A DNA stretch of 49,943 nucleotides from the NCBI GenBank assembly GCA_032718475.1, contig JAUCBJ010006734.1, positions 1 to 49,943 on the forward strand. Direction: 5' to 3'. The stretch is from Nemertoderma westbladi. Lineage: Eukaryota > Xenacoelomorpha > Nemertodermatida > Nemertodermatidae. The notes beneath the pieces were generated by a model. The model saw only the letters and a list, made by a program, of their open reading frames with translations, did no database searches and was not told where the DNA came from. The position numbers and the translations under genes are program-made. This document shows, piece after piece, positions 10,263 to 21,900 of the stretch; position 1 is the stretch's first letter, and each line of letters begins with the position of its first letter.

Positions 10263-10514
10263 CGAGGTGTCGAGGATTAGCGCGTACTGGTCCAAGACAC
10301 CGAAACGCAAACATATTTTTCACAAATTAATTATTTTTGCCTCAGTCATACCCCTTTCACGGCGACAAAACTGTCATATATTTTCTTATAGAATATAGGC
10401 TTAACTATTGTGCAGTTTATTAACGGTATCATTTAGTGTATGGCGGGTAGGCTTAGTGTTAGGGTTGCGACACATACCTGTATGTTTAGCATGTATTTAT
10501 ATTTGTTTGGTTTT

Positions 10515-10519
10515 GTTGT
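10515..10519 (+). repeat. Target-site duplication of element C, left copy (GTTGT)
   Basis: GTTGT directly precedes the 5' LTR; the same five bases directly follow the 3' LTR at 40980-40984. Five bp fits BEL/Pao integration. The left side lies in a T/G-rich stretch, so one chance match is not impossible, but both copies abut the LTR ends exactly. Confidence 0.85.
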
Positions 10520-11089
10520 TGTTAGCGTATTCAATTCCACTAACCACCCCACAAAGTTGGCTTTAAGCAATATTGGGAGTACAAGGTTGATTACCAATCA
10601 ACCTTGTATCACCCCAATAAGCGGGGCGACAAACCCCAAAGGGACACACACAGCGCACAGCGGGGGTCAGAGGTTACACCTCCGGGAGGGAGAGAGTGAT
10701 AGCAGCAGGGGGAAACACTCCCAGAGAGATGGGAGGGTGAGAAATGAGTTATTAGCCAATGGGGGAAGGCATCCACTGAGTAACGTAATACGGCCAACCA
10801 GTGCAATATATATTACCATTTTATTGTATCATTCGTTCACTTTAGTAAGTCAGCTAGTTAGGGCAGTACGGTAACTCTTAGCACCGTCCACTGCCACCAT
10901 CATTCACTTTACTTTATATGCTATACCATCTGACTGTGCTTGTACTTTATCCATCTTACCATTTATATTATATACCTATCGGACGATTAACAACATCAGA
11001 ACTCTTAAACAATCCTTTCACATATACACGGCGGGGACGCGTAGCTAAGACAACCGGATAAACCAGGATCCTCGGTGGATCCCGTCACA
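10520..11089 (+). repeat. 5' LTR of element C
   Basis: Starts TGTTAGCGTATTC and ends GATCCCGTCACA; 570 bp. It is nearly identical to 40416-40979; the main difference is a 6-bp stretch (cacagc-type) near 10645 that is missing in the right copy. No convincing tRNA primer-binding site (TGG...) is visible in the bases after 11089. Confidence 0.95.
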
Positions 11090-11258
11090 GTGCTAAGAAC
11101 CAGTCAGCTGCCCGATACCGAGTGATAAGATTCCAAGCTACCTCAAACTGTAACTGCCAGCCACCGACAAAGAAGATGAGTCGAGAAGGAGAAATGACAC
11201 CGCCGCGACGCGACGGCACCGACCCACGACGGCGGAGCCGTCGACCAGGGACGACCCG
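11090..11258 (+). other. Element C leader and probable gag start, cut by element A
   Basis: An 86-base leader follows the LTR, then an ATG at 11176 in good context opens a frame rich in Arg and Pro (MSREGEMTPPRRDGTDPRRR) that runs to the element A junction at 11258. The DNA on the far side (28586 on) has the same GC-rich Arg/Asp/Gly-rich character and is open upstream of 28738 without an ATG, so this ATG is the likeliest gag start. The exact frame across the junction cannot be settled, because simple removal of element A leaves the two frames offset. Confidence 0.5.
11254..11258 (+). repeat. Possible target-site duplication of element A (ACCCG / ACCTG)
   Basis: ACCCG abuts the left end of element A and ACCTG (28586-28590) abuts its right end. 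One transition separates them. The left LTR lacks its first 10-11 bases, so the duplication is plausible but not secure. Confidence 0.45.
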
Positions 11259-12270
11259 TTTGCGGATGTAGCAAGCTATTTTTCTCCGCAATATACCGAG
11301 TAGGTATTTTAGCGGACATAACAAGCGATTTTGCCCGCTATGTCTGCATGTGTGCTTTAGCGGACATAAAAAGCCATTTTTCTCCGCAATAAGCTCAAAT
11401 ACTCTAAACATCGGAACTCAGATGACGACATCTATCAGCTGTGTCCACGTGTAACTTTTTCTTTGTTCTTTGTTCGTTCTTTGTTCGGTCGACCAATCAG
11501 AGCGGTTTTCACTCTGTGTTGGACATTATATACAGAAACTCACGCAATTCAGTCAGTATGTATTTTCCCTAAGCCTAGAACACCGGCTGTGGAATTATTC
11601 TGTGTTTTAGACTTTAGCCAAACATTAGTAGGCTTTGATCATAGAAATGTATAACTGTTATCAAACCAAACTGGCATACAGCCCATATCATACCATACAT
11701 ACCTTTCACCGCATTATTTTACTGCTATTTACTGTCGGTTACTAATTACAGTCCCAATCCCAATAAACATTAACTTGGTCGTTTTGGCGGCCAAAATGAC
11801 CAAAATCACCAAAAAAAATGTAGTGTATTCCTATGGGCTACTTGGTCGTTTTGGCGAAGCGATTTAACTCGAATCAGCTCAATCCAGACAGTCTGTCTCC
11901 TTGGCCATCCATTTGGTGGATCTGACTAAATGTCGGCTCGCTTTCATTTTTATTATTGACAGATTGTTAACTTACCCGGCGCTGAGCCTTGCAGTACTGG
12001 AGTCCGCCCACTGAGGCATTAATAGAGTACACAGTCTTATAAAAGGAGTTGAATGGAGTATTAAAGGGGGAGTATGTATAATAATCTGAACGTCCCGAAA
12101 TTAATTTATGGACGTCCCGAAATTAATCTATCAACCAATGAGAATCGTAATGAAATAACTAATTAATGGACGTCCGGGATGGGATGTTAATTTCGGAAAT
12201 TAATTTCAATAATATTTTTTTTTATAATAAAAATTATTTTTAATATTTTTTTACAATGTATAATTCGCGG

Positions 12271-12654
12271 ACACTGCGGGGTGACTACAAAACAAAGACC
12301 CAATTATAAAGACCTGCATAATCTTGTTACATGTATTAATTTTCGTTAATTGTTTTGAATCCCCCGTCACGCCTCTGTAACTTGCTCCTTTACTAACCTG
12401 CTCCTTTAAATAGCAATGGTACATAACGCTCATTGTGACCTGTACAAAACAAAGAGGTAAAGTCGCGTTACGTCCCAAAGAGCGTTAGGTTCCAAAGAGC
12501 TTTATTTCCCATTGCCAGAGAGCGTGAGGTCGCATTGCGGAACAATTGGGGAACCAAAACAATAAACGAAAGTTAACACATGTGTTTTGTATTTGTACAG
12601 GTCTTTATTATTTGGGTCGTTGGTCTTTGTTTTGTAGTCACCCGACACTGTGGT
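12271..12654. repeat. Internal long inverted repeat (nested MITE-like unit)
   Basis: About 90 bp at 12271-12360 (CACTGCGGGGTGACTACAAA...) is repeated inverted at about 12557-12654, sharing the GGTGACTACAAAACAAAGAC block, an AAAGACCTG block and a TTTCGTT-AATTGTTTT block. It looks like a second small inverted-repeat element inside the larger transposon. I could not define a target duplication. Confidence 0.7.
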
Positions 12655-13699
12655 GTTGCGTGGGGGCCACCAATCCACCCACCCGCACTCAACTCCCAAC
12701 TTCCTGGACACTAGGATACTGAGTGAAAGGGTCTGAAACTACTACAGGAACTCCATGACATACTATGGGCTAGCGACTAGGGACTGGCGCCCTTGAACAT
12801 GTAAACTGTAGTACCTACTGTACCACCTACCTTAAAGTGACCTGTGGGACCAGCCCATATTAGTGAGGTCGGCATTTCTCTTTATCCTGCCGCTCTCTTT
12901 GTATTACAATAGCATACAGCTAACCAATGGCAATGGTCTACCCCCAGTGCGGGAAAGACAAGCTGGCTTCCATTGAAATGAATAGGGGAAGGATAATATG
13001 GTGTGTTCGTGTTCCCAACCTAATGTCTGTCGTCTTGGCTCAGCTAAGCTTAAACAGAGCCACAGCCTACAATAGAGCTTTACCTAAATACACTTCCAGT
13101 GAGCCAAGCAGTAGTGGCGGGTTAGCTCCAAAATGCCCATGTAGGATTTCTTCGAAAAAGGACCAATTGGTTGAGTTACGAGTTACAGTGAAAAAGTATT
13201 CATGATTAGATTTTGCTTTGAACAGGAGAAACAGTCAACAAAAATCCAATAAATGCTCCTCTGTTCAGTTCTGTTCTGAGTAACCTTGACACATAATTTT
13301 GTTTGACATAAAAAAAAGTTGCAATATATTTTGAATCGAATGTTGTAACAACTTTTAAAATTACTGAATAAAAACAGGAAATAAAATACTAAAAAAATAA
13401 AAAAGAATACTAATTATTTGTATGCTATATAACTGAAAAAATGGATTTCGACCAAATAGCGCTCGATTCTCTGGTGTTCAGCAGGTTCAAAGTCCCCTGT
13501 TTCTATGGGTATTATTATTATTATTATTATGGGCAGTATTGCAATATATTTTCCCTAGGAAATAATATTTTTATTTTGTTAACTATATATTCGAGTCGGC
13601 GTGAAATACGCCGTGAAATAAAGTAAACTCAATGATGGAATAAGGGGTATTATATAACATGGCATGATTTAAAGTAACAACAGTATACGGAACTGTCCC

Positions 13700-13722
13700 G
13701 GGGGGGGGGGGGGGGGGGGGGG
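13700..13722 (+). repeat. G23 homopolymer
   Basis: 23 consecutive G inside the TA-inserted transposon. Other long G or C runs occur at 15002-15014 (C13) and 16509-16528 (G20), both inside the hAT-like element. Confidence 0.95.
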
Positions 13723-14912
13723 AGGGTTTGTGAGGGAATGTCCGGAAATCGAAGCCTTTTTCTATCTGCCAACATCCTGGGCTTTACTTACACTCAGCCT
13801 CTATTCACTGGCTGTGATTGACAAGCCAACTTGCCTCAGAAGTTCCTTTCATGAATGCCGCAATTTATATTTGGCCATTTTGGTCGTTTTGGCCGCCAAA
13901 ATGACCAAGTTAATGTTTATTGGGATTGGGACTGTATATCAGTTGATAGAATATTGTTATATTTGGAGAATATCGATAAATAATCAGAAAACCCCAATCT
14001 TCTTGATATACTGAAGGTTAGAGAGACCGGTTACATATAACAATTGCGACTTACATTAAAGTGGTTTTGGAGTGAATTTAATGCTATTTCATAGGCCCTA
14101 CAGGTGTCAGTTGCTGTTCTCTTTATATGTGACTAAAATTAGTGAAGGTCGGCAGATCGGTGTGCAGTATTGTGCGGTAGTGTGCATGAGTGTGATAGAT
14201 AACAAAGCATCTCCTAAAGAATGCGCTTTATACGTGAATCAATAGCCATCCTGTTGTGCTTAGTGTAAGTCATAACTCTGTTTACATACTTAGAGCGCCA
14301 CGTCCTAAAGGAACTGTTAATATTTTCCGAAAGTGAATAATATTTGTCAGAGATTATATATTAACGATCAATCGAATAATACAGTAGGCCTACACCGCAA
14401 TAAGGTCAGAGCATCCGAATCCAGTCTCCCGGGTATATCCAGCGGGTGAATGGTCGCGCATAGGCTGGCTTCGGCTAATGTAGTGTATCCAATACTCGTC
14501 ATAGGCTAAAGTCGATTTATAACCTAGAAGACACCTAAATTTGGCAGGTTAAACTGCTAAAGGTCTGAAAGCGCGAACAATAACAGTTATAACTTCTGTA
14601 TTGCAACGTAGGCAATAAAGCTGAAGTACCGGTCGACCGGTAACCAGTAGGCCTGACTACCTAACCACCCGGACCGGTACTTACAGCAGTACAGGTACAG
14701 CAGTATTATTCGATTTTGATAATTATATACCGGTAGGTCTTAATATTTAATTGGGGACGCCTGGTTTTTATTGGGGTTTTACTTAGGCTTATTTCTGTCA
14801 GTTTTATTTATTTGTAAGTTGATATTGAGCAGAAGGCGTGTAAGCCTGCTCAGATTGTACAGATAATTTGTAGGCTGGACTGTTGTCTGACTGTTGTTAA
14901 GTCTGAAGGGAT

Positions 14913-16845
14913 CAGCTGCGTAGCCAGGAATTTCCCACGGTAGGGTCCCAGACCCCAAATTGTAAATCATATTTATAGTAGTTGTGGGTGTGGGGGAAGA
15001 GCCCCCCCCCCCCCAGCGTAGTCCAGGTGTGATTGTTTGGAATTTTAACAAAATGCCCGCCACACGTGATGTGTAATGTTTAGTAGGGTACGCAGCAAAC
15101 TTCGCCCGCAGACAATCTTCTCCCGCGAGCAACCATCGCCAACTAAACAATTATTGTTTTGGTTAGAAAAAGCCGTTTCTGTAACCTGCTCCTTACCTTA
15201 AATTGGTAACAACATCGTTTATTGTTTTGGTTAGAAGAAGCCGTCTCTGTAACCAGCTCCTTTCCCTTAATAGGTAACTAAAATGGTTACTAACACAAAT
15301 CTTATTGGGCGAAGGTTGTTCGTGGTGGAAGATTGCCTTGCGGGCGAAGGTTTTCCCCAGGGTGAAGTGTGGACGTGGGCGAATATTGGACGCGGGTGAA
15401 GGTTGTACTCGGGCGAAGGTTGCACCCAACCTGTAGCCTGTAGTACAGTAGTCGGTATACTACTCATTCTGAGTAATGCGCACCAGTACATGTTCATTCC
15501 CCCAGCCAGTAAAGTCACATACAAGTTTACATACGGTCATTTAATTTGGCTTAATTGGAAAGATTAAAAATAATACTTTAATTATAACAGAAAGTTTTTA
15601 TGTTTCAAGAAACTGCTATTCGCGTGTCATTTATCCCCCTGTCATTTAGCTTTAAATCATTAACATAATAATAGTTATACGGCATAGCAACTGGTCTGGT
15701 CGTCATGCTGTCATGGCTTTTCAGTAAATTTAATAATATTTCTATTAAGAACAGTTAACAGAGAACAGAACATTCTTAAAAACTAGTACTATAGGCCCTA
15801 CTACATGTATAAAAACATGTATTGATAACATAAAAGTATTGCAAAATGACAGTAGGCAAATTTCAATTCATGTCATTTAAATTAAGGGACGTAAAATTTA
15901 AATGTGCTTCCGTTTTTTAAATACCTTATTTACAAATCGGCAATTTCCATTTAGTTAAATGTCGCTTCGTGAAACAATCCCCCACCCCACACCATGGTAT
16001 ATTATTTTATAAACTGCCACATTTTGAAATTGAACTAATTATGGTACCGGTCAGCCGGTACATTATTAAATACACTTTTTTGATTTATTGAAAGTAAAAA
16101 AAAAAACGTTTTTTTGTTAAAAAAAATTAATGTTCTAATTAATTACATTTCAAAGTAATTTTCATGATATTAATAATATTATTGAATTAAAATAGCCACC
16201 CACCGACCCACCCCACAGGTTATTTAGTTGTGACTCGGCAAGACAAGCTACGCAATATCCAATCACATTGGTCAGTGTACCCAGAAAAAATTACATAATT
16301 AATTATATTACATCAGAGTCAGAGTGCCTATCTTATTTATGCTATCTTTCATTGGTATATGGGCGCCCCCCTGCAGTGGTCAATTGGGCTCTATTTCATT
16401 GCTTTACATTACAGACTATTAAACTGGTTGAGAGATTATATGATATATAGGCCTAAGTAATAAGCTGGGTTTCTAAGAACAGTGTATGATATTATGATGC
16501 CTTATCATGGGGGGGGGGGGGGGGGGGGCTGAGGGAATTATTGGCAGTATGGCTGGAGGCCTGGCTCCAACACTTTGATGGGATATATGGTCTCCTTTCT
16601 ACTACTTATTTTCTTTGGCAACCTGCCTGGGATATTGTGGATTGTATCTGGTCTGGGGTCGGGCTCCTTTCCAAAGCAACTTCAACTTCGAATATTTTCT
16701 AATATTCGGTTTATTGCACTTGTCATTATAATTTTTTTAATTTAATGGAACTTGACGATGTCAAAATGCTCTCAGAGTTAGTGTAAGTTGGAATCTCCAT
16801 GGTAGGGTCCCGGGACCCTGGGACCCTACCCTCGCTATGCTAGTG
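14913..16845. mobile_element. hAT-like non-autonomous transposon
   Basis: A 1.93 kb insertion in the element A leader flanked by a perfect 8-bp duplication GAAGGGAT (14905-14912 and 16846-16853). Element B has the uninterrupted site near 44065. Ends are imperfect inverted repeats: CAGCTGCGTAGCCAGG on the left, and CACTAGCATAGCGAGG reading inward from the right (11 of 16 match), followed on both sides by GTAGGGTCCC. An 8-bp target duplication and CA-starting ends are hAT features. No transposase is seen; it holds C13 and G20 runs and gggcgaaggtt-type repeats near 15300-15420. Confidence 0.85.
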
Positions 16846-16850
16846 GAAGG

Positions 16851-17382
16851 GATTGCAGTGTGTGTAGAGTGTATGTCCGATAAAGTACTAGTTAGGAAAG
16901 TGGGTGGCATCCAGTGCTGTAAGGTAAATCCCCCTGAAAGAATAAGTCGTACTACTCGGTTAGAACGCATACTAACTAACCATTTCGGAGTCTGCATATA
17001 CTGTGGTTTATTTAGGCTTGATAGTAGTCTGCCAGCGTTTAGTCTGTATTTTTGTTTGTGTAGTCTGTACGGGTACCGTAATATTTGTTATTCAGATAAT
17101 TTGTAGGCTGGATTTTTGTCTGGCTGTTGTTGGGTCTGAAGAGATTGTGGTGTGTGTAGAGTGTATGTCCGATAAAGTACTAGTTAGGAAAGTGGGTGGC
17201 ATCCAGTGCTGTAAGGTAAATCCCCCTGAAAGAATACGTCGTACTACTCGGTTAGAACGCATACTAACTAACCATTTCGGAGTCTGCATATACTGTAATT
17301 TGTTTAGGCTTGATAGTAGTCTGCCAGCATTTGGTTTGTATTTTGTTTGTGTAGTCTGTGCGGGTAGCGTAATATTTATTAT
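16851..17382 (+). repeat. ~292-bp tandem duplication in element A leader
   Basis: Unit 1 is 16851-17142, unit 2 is 17143-17382 (incomplete). The tail of an earlier unit is visible at about 14865-14912 before the hAT insertion. Element B has the same arrangement with a 288-bp period (44072 and 44360), so the duplication predates the split of the two copies. Confidence 0.85.
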
Positions 17383-18339
17383 TCAGAGTTTATGCGATTA
17401 TTCGCAACATTCATACCCCCAAGTTTATTCCTACAGTAATTGTGCTTGTTATACATACCGTTATAGTTAAATTAACCCCGGTACTACATCAGGGCTGTTT
17501 GGCGTAGGTAAAGACTGGAGATTTTATGCTTTGGTCACTCTGGCAGATACCGTGGTTCTTTTAGCTGTACAAGTATTTTTAACTGCTGATTATTTATTGT
17601 ATAAGTACTTGTACCTAATTTAGGGTTTAGTGTACAGTGCTTTCCGAAGGTAATTAGTGTGTAGGCAGTATATTTGTGTTGTAAAGTGGTTAATAGGCAC
17701 GTTGGCTCTGGTAGGCCGCGGTAATTAACTTCTAGGTAGGAACACTCCGTGATACATAACGTAGTACTTATAGCGATACGGCTATAAGTCGTCAGACGGT
17801 GGTATTTTTCCTATCTGGACAACGTAGTATATTTACTACTGCTTTGTTATTTTCAAATACCGTAGTATCCTGTCTGTTTGTAATAACCAGATATTCTAAC
17901 CCTTTGTTAGGCTGGTTTGTAGACTTCTTGTAAAATTACCCTAAAAATTCGTACGTGTAATTTTTGTGTTTATTTAGAGATTGTAATCTCACCCCGAATT
18001 GTACGTAATTTGTAGTATTAAGTAACTTAGGCAAATTAGAATTATTTGTTTTAGTGTCCAACAAGTAGCACTTCACTGAGAGCGTACAGCTTCTGTGCAG
18101 TGACTCTTTCCCAGAAATAATAACATTTATTTCAAATATTGACAAAAACCCATTAAACGGGTATATATATTATAAATCAACTCAAACCGATTTATAAAAT
18201 AGTAGGCCTGTCACACAACAATTAGGTCTTAATATCAGTTGGACTACTGCTTAAATAACGGTAATAAGGTAAAGTAAAGTAACCAAGTAACCCCTAAAAT
18301 TCAGAAATTCAATTATTCTAAAATAATTGACATACCGGT

Positions 18340-18800
18340 ATTTACAATAGGCTTATTATATTTATTTCTATAAATTTGCGCTGAAATTATATACCGGTAT
18401 TCTGTAATTAATTCTAGTCTGTAATTATACTTATATATACTATAAGTGTAAGCTGTATACCAGTATTCATGATAGGCTTATTATATATTTATATATTTGA
18501 GCTGAAATTATATACCGGTATTCTGTAATTAATTCTAGTCTGTAATTATACTTATATATACTATAAGTGTAAGCTGTATACCGGTATTCACGATAGGCTT
18601 ATTATATATTTATATATTTGCGCTGAAATTATATACCGGTATTCTGTAATTAATTCTAGTCTGTAATTATACTTATATATACTATAAGTGTAAGCTGTAT
18701 ACCGGTATTCACGATAGGCTTATTATATATTTATATATTTGCGCTGAAATTATATACCGGTATTCTGTGACAAACCTAGTCTGTAATAATACTTATATAT
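18340..18800 (+). repeat. ~121-bp tandem repeats rich in ATACCGGTAT
   Basis: About four units, each with a TATACCGGTATTC word, a run resembling acttatatatactataag, and GATAGGCTTATTATAT. Element B has about two shorter, more diverged units at 45530-45790. They end about 150 bp upstream of the gag start, where promoter or RNA-structure signals could lie. Confidence 0.85.
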
Positions 18801-18957
18801 ACTATAAGTATATACCGGTACTCTAATATATTGTATATATATCACATTACATAAAGTAACGATATCGGTAATTAATTACTAGGCTAACAGTGATACTGAA
18901 TTACTAGACTAGCTTTAACTGTAATATAGCAGTAGGCATTCAACTGTACAAACAAAC

Positions 18958-21900
18958 ATGTCTGACACAAAGCAAAACCTGTCGGACAGTCTCCTAGATA
19001 CAACCATCTGTGACCCAGGTAGGAGTGTGGAACGTGTGAGACCGAAGTTCAACTCACCTCCTACTGTAAGAAAGATCATCCCTCCAGTAGTAGTATCAGA
19101 CCCTAGGCTAGTCCAACACCGTAGGTCTATCATAGGCACTCGAGCTCAAGTCAAGCGAGACCAAGAAGCAGCTGTTGAACAGCAGCAACACTCGAGCCGA
19201 GAACTTATTTCTCAGCAGCCCGACAGCTCCAGTAGTGCGGATACTGTAGAGCTGACACCCGAGCGCGGAGCTAAGATGGCAAATGCGGTTTATTCAGATC
19301 CCCTTCTCATCCTTCCTGCAGCCGTACTCACTAGGGTATTGATTGCGGTGGAGGAACACCAAATTGATTGGGCGAGAAGTAAGCGATCGACCAAGGATAG
19401 TTATGCGGGATACACAAGGGAGGAACTGAAGTCTATTGTCGAGTCGCAATGGAACTTCCCCGGACCCGGACTCCCGTTTGACTTATCGGAAGCTGCCTGG
19501 GAAGACATACACAGGATGGGAGTGACAAAAGACACCAGTGATCCAGCTGTATGGAAGAGGTCGGCAGCAGGATACGTACAGGGATTCTTCAGCTCTTTGG
19601 AGCGATTAGAGGAACAACTGTTTCGACAACCCCAAGGACCTCAAGAGTAGGGAGAGCTGCTTTATCAAGTTTGAGAAAGAATTCTAAGAATCAGACTAAT
19701 CCTATCGGCCTTTGAGGAAGCTTCGAAAAGAAGACAAGACACGTCGTTGCAAGTTGCTGTAAAGACTTGGTTCCAGCTGGTGAGTCTCCAGGTTCAAGGA
19801 ACGGCCCAGTGGAAATCTCGGCTGGCTGAGCGCTCGACCCATGGAGAATCAACAGATGCTACCTTTTCCCAAGTGGAAAGTGAAGCGACAGCAGAGAAAC
19901 CGCATGAGAGGGACGCTATTGACATCTATCTGTCAGACTATCAACGATTTCTAGGTGATGAAGAGTTGAGGAGACGGCTGGCTGGACTTCGCCCCAATAG
20001 TGAAGGAGCCAAGTTTGTGCTGGACGCAATAGATGCGGAAATGTTAGCTGCGAACCAAGCTAAATTTGATGAAAGCATCCGCATCGCTAAGGTTCAAGAA
20101 GAACAAGTAAAGAAAAAACGTTAGAAGACAGAAAGACAGCAGCAGCGGCAGCGGCAGAGGCAGAAGCGGAAAGAAAGGCAGCAGAAGTGGAAAAGAAAGC
20201 GGCAATGGCAGCGGCAGAAGCGGAAAGAAAGGCGGTAGAAGAGGAAAGAAAAGTGGCAGCGGCAGAGGCAGAAGCGGAAAGAAAAGCGGCCGAAGTGGAA
20301 AGAAAAGCGGCAGTGGCAGCGGCAGAAGTGGAAAGAAAAGCGGCAGAAGCAGAAAGAAAAGCGCCAGTGGCAGAAGCAGAACGGAGGGCATCTGAAGAGA
20401 CAACCCAACTAGAGTTGGAAAATCTTCAAGAGAGGCAAGACAACTTCAATAAACAGATAACAGCCAGTCGGATGCAGCTGATAAGTCGATCCACCCCCAA
20501 GCGACAGGGCTTTACATCATCGGATGAAGGCGATACAACAGATCCAGAAGGCGGAGGAAATAGATCTCGTCTCAGCAGGCGTAGAAGAATGCCCCACCGT
20601 CAGAAATTGCCTGATTTGCCCCCAGCTGTTAGAAGGCAACTAGCTAGCACAGACTTAGGTAGTACAGAACCCACAGACCAAATTATTCAAATAGAAAGAC
20701 TCCCTACTATAGTAGATGAGCCTGAAATAATTAGGCCTGTTCTCGAAGCCACCCCTTCGGTGATAGAGACACCTGTACTCCCAGAACCTACCTCTAAATT
20801 CCCTTTGCACAGTACTAAACTACCTGTGCCCAGTAGGACTGTTCCCGAGTCCGAACCCGTCCTGGACGCCGAGCGAGATATCAAGAACTTATCGCCCGTC
20901 GTCTCTCGCTCGCCTGCTACTACGTTGGCGACTCCCGCTTCGGCGGTCGAGTGGGTAGCTGAGGGACGACGGGAGATGGGTCTCCTGCTCAGGCAGTTGA
21001 GGGAACACCGTAAGTGCTCCTCTCAGCAGGTCCGGGAGATGGAAGGAACTGTTCAGCAGTTCAAGGGCACAGTAAGGGAAAGTAGGTTAGAGTTGCAAGA
21101 AGTGCAGCAGAGTATCGCGTTAGAACGCGATAAATTAGTAAATACCCAAAGGGGTATACCACCACCCCCGGTAACAATGTGTCAACCTGTTAGGTCTGAA
21201 GTATTTCATGCGCAAGGTGTGGAGCCTACATGCATCTATACTGCTACTGAAGTGGAAACTCCTATAGTAAACCCTATTAAGGGTAATTATAAACCTGTTG
21301 ACAATGATATTCCATATAGACTTGATAATAATCCGAGAAATTTATATACCGATAACTCGATATTAAATAATACGATGGCCCAAGAAAGTTTTACGCGTCA
21401 AATGGCTAGAACCGAAGCCCGTCAAGCGGTAAAGGTGGGAGAGATCGTCAAGTTCAATGGAGATGAGATGAAATGGTTACCTTTTAATGAATATTACAAA
21501 GATAACATACAGAACTCTGTGCTATCTAACGGAGAGAAACTTAGATTCCTCATCGAGTGCTTGGAAGGATCTCCCAAGTTAATGGCGTTAAAGTTTATTG
21601 GACATCCAGATGGATTAAGACAAGTTTGGGATACCCTAAACATCAGGTATGGTAATAGGAATAACATAGCTAGGTATTTGTATGCAAAATTGGTAGCGCC
21701 CCGAAAGTTCATTAGCAGCGGGATTATAGAGTTTTCCGATGAGATTCAGGAGATCTGTAGACAATTAGATTGGCTAGGTAAGTCTCATGAATATCAGAGT
21801 TCTATGGTTATTGGAGCCGTGGCCTCTACTTTACCAAAGGGTGGAGTAGGTACACGCTGGGATAAGAAAGTGTTATATATGATGGAACAACAACGACGAG

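Larger units (their letters stand above)
9855..10519. other. EIF2B4 upstream region, left flank of the 30 kb insertion
   Basis: This presumably contains the EIF2B4 promoter (divergent, minus strand), but I see no convincing TATA box or initiator. It contains the GAGCAACAAY minisatellite and ends in a T/G-rich run at the insertion point of element C. Confidence 0.4.
11749..13934. mobile_element. TA-inserted DNA transposon with ~60-bp inverted ends
   Basis: Ends start CAGTCCCAATCCCAATAAAC; the right end is the reverse complement with about two mismatches over roughly 58 bp. TA dinucleotides flank both sides (11747-11748, 13935-13936), and the 3' LTR keeps a version of the empty site (taatTAtatcag). 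TA duplication points to the Tc1/mariner or a related superfamily. The subterminal bases TTGGTCGTTTTGGCGGCCAA lie in an imperfect palindrome. I find no transposase; short open frames inside have no recognisable domain, so it is non-autonomous. Confidence 0.85.
11259..14579 (+). repeat. 5' LTR of element A (L3), interrupted
   Basis: The LTR body is 11259-11748 plus 13937-14579, matching 27107-27595 and 27947-28585. It begins at TTTGCGG and so lacks the terminal TGTAAAAGCTT seen in the 3' LTR. The end is gcgcGAACA at 14579. Internal subrepeats of the type TTTAGCGGACATAA occur around 11310-11370. Confidence 0.85.
14580..18957 (+). other. Long leader of element A
   Basis: Region between 5' LTR and gag, homologous to 43703-45913 of element B apart from the hAT-like insertion and extra repeat units. 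It contains gcaataaagctgaa near 14610, many TACCGGTA and TAGGCCTA words, ~292-bp tandem units (16851-17382), single-copy stretches conserved in B (17383-18300), and ~121-bp tandem units (about 18340-18790). Open frames such as 17003-17470 come from the tandem units and I see no corresponding conserved frame in B, so I do not call them genes. Confidence 0.8.

Noticed and set aside
10034-10323. Minus-strand frames rich in Cys/Leu/Val/Ala, like membrane segments
   Set aside because: Product of the 10-bp GAGCAACAAY minisatellite; several frames are equally open.
11090-11110. tRNA primer-binding site of element C
   Set aside because: No TGG-starting match to a tRNA 3' end is evident to me here, nor after 14579 or 43702.
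13441-13626. Short frame with a Tyr run inside the TA transposon
   Set aside because: Created by a TAT/ATT microsatellite near 13510-13530; no transposase motif.
17003-17470. 155-codon frame in the element A leader
   Set aside because: Spans the ~292-bp tandem units, and I see no corresponding conserved frame in the homologous leader of element B.
20044-20408. Minus-strand frames rich in Leu/Pro/Phe
   Set aside because: Shadow of the Ala/Glu/Lys coiled-coil repeat of gag on the plus strand; the same happens at 46997-47356 in element B.
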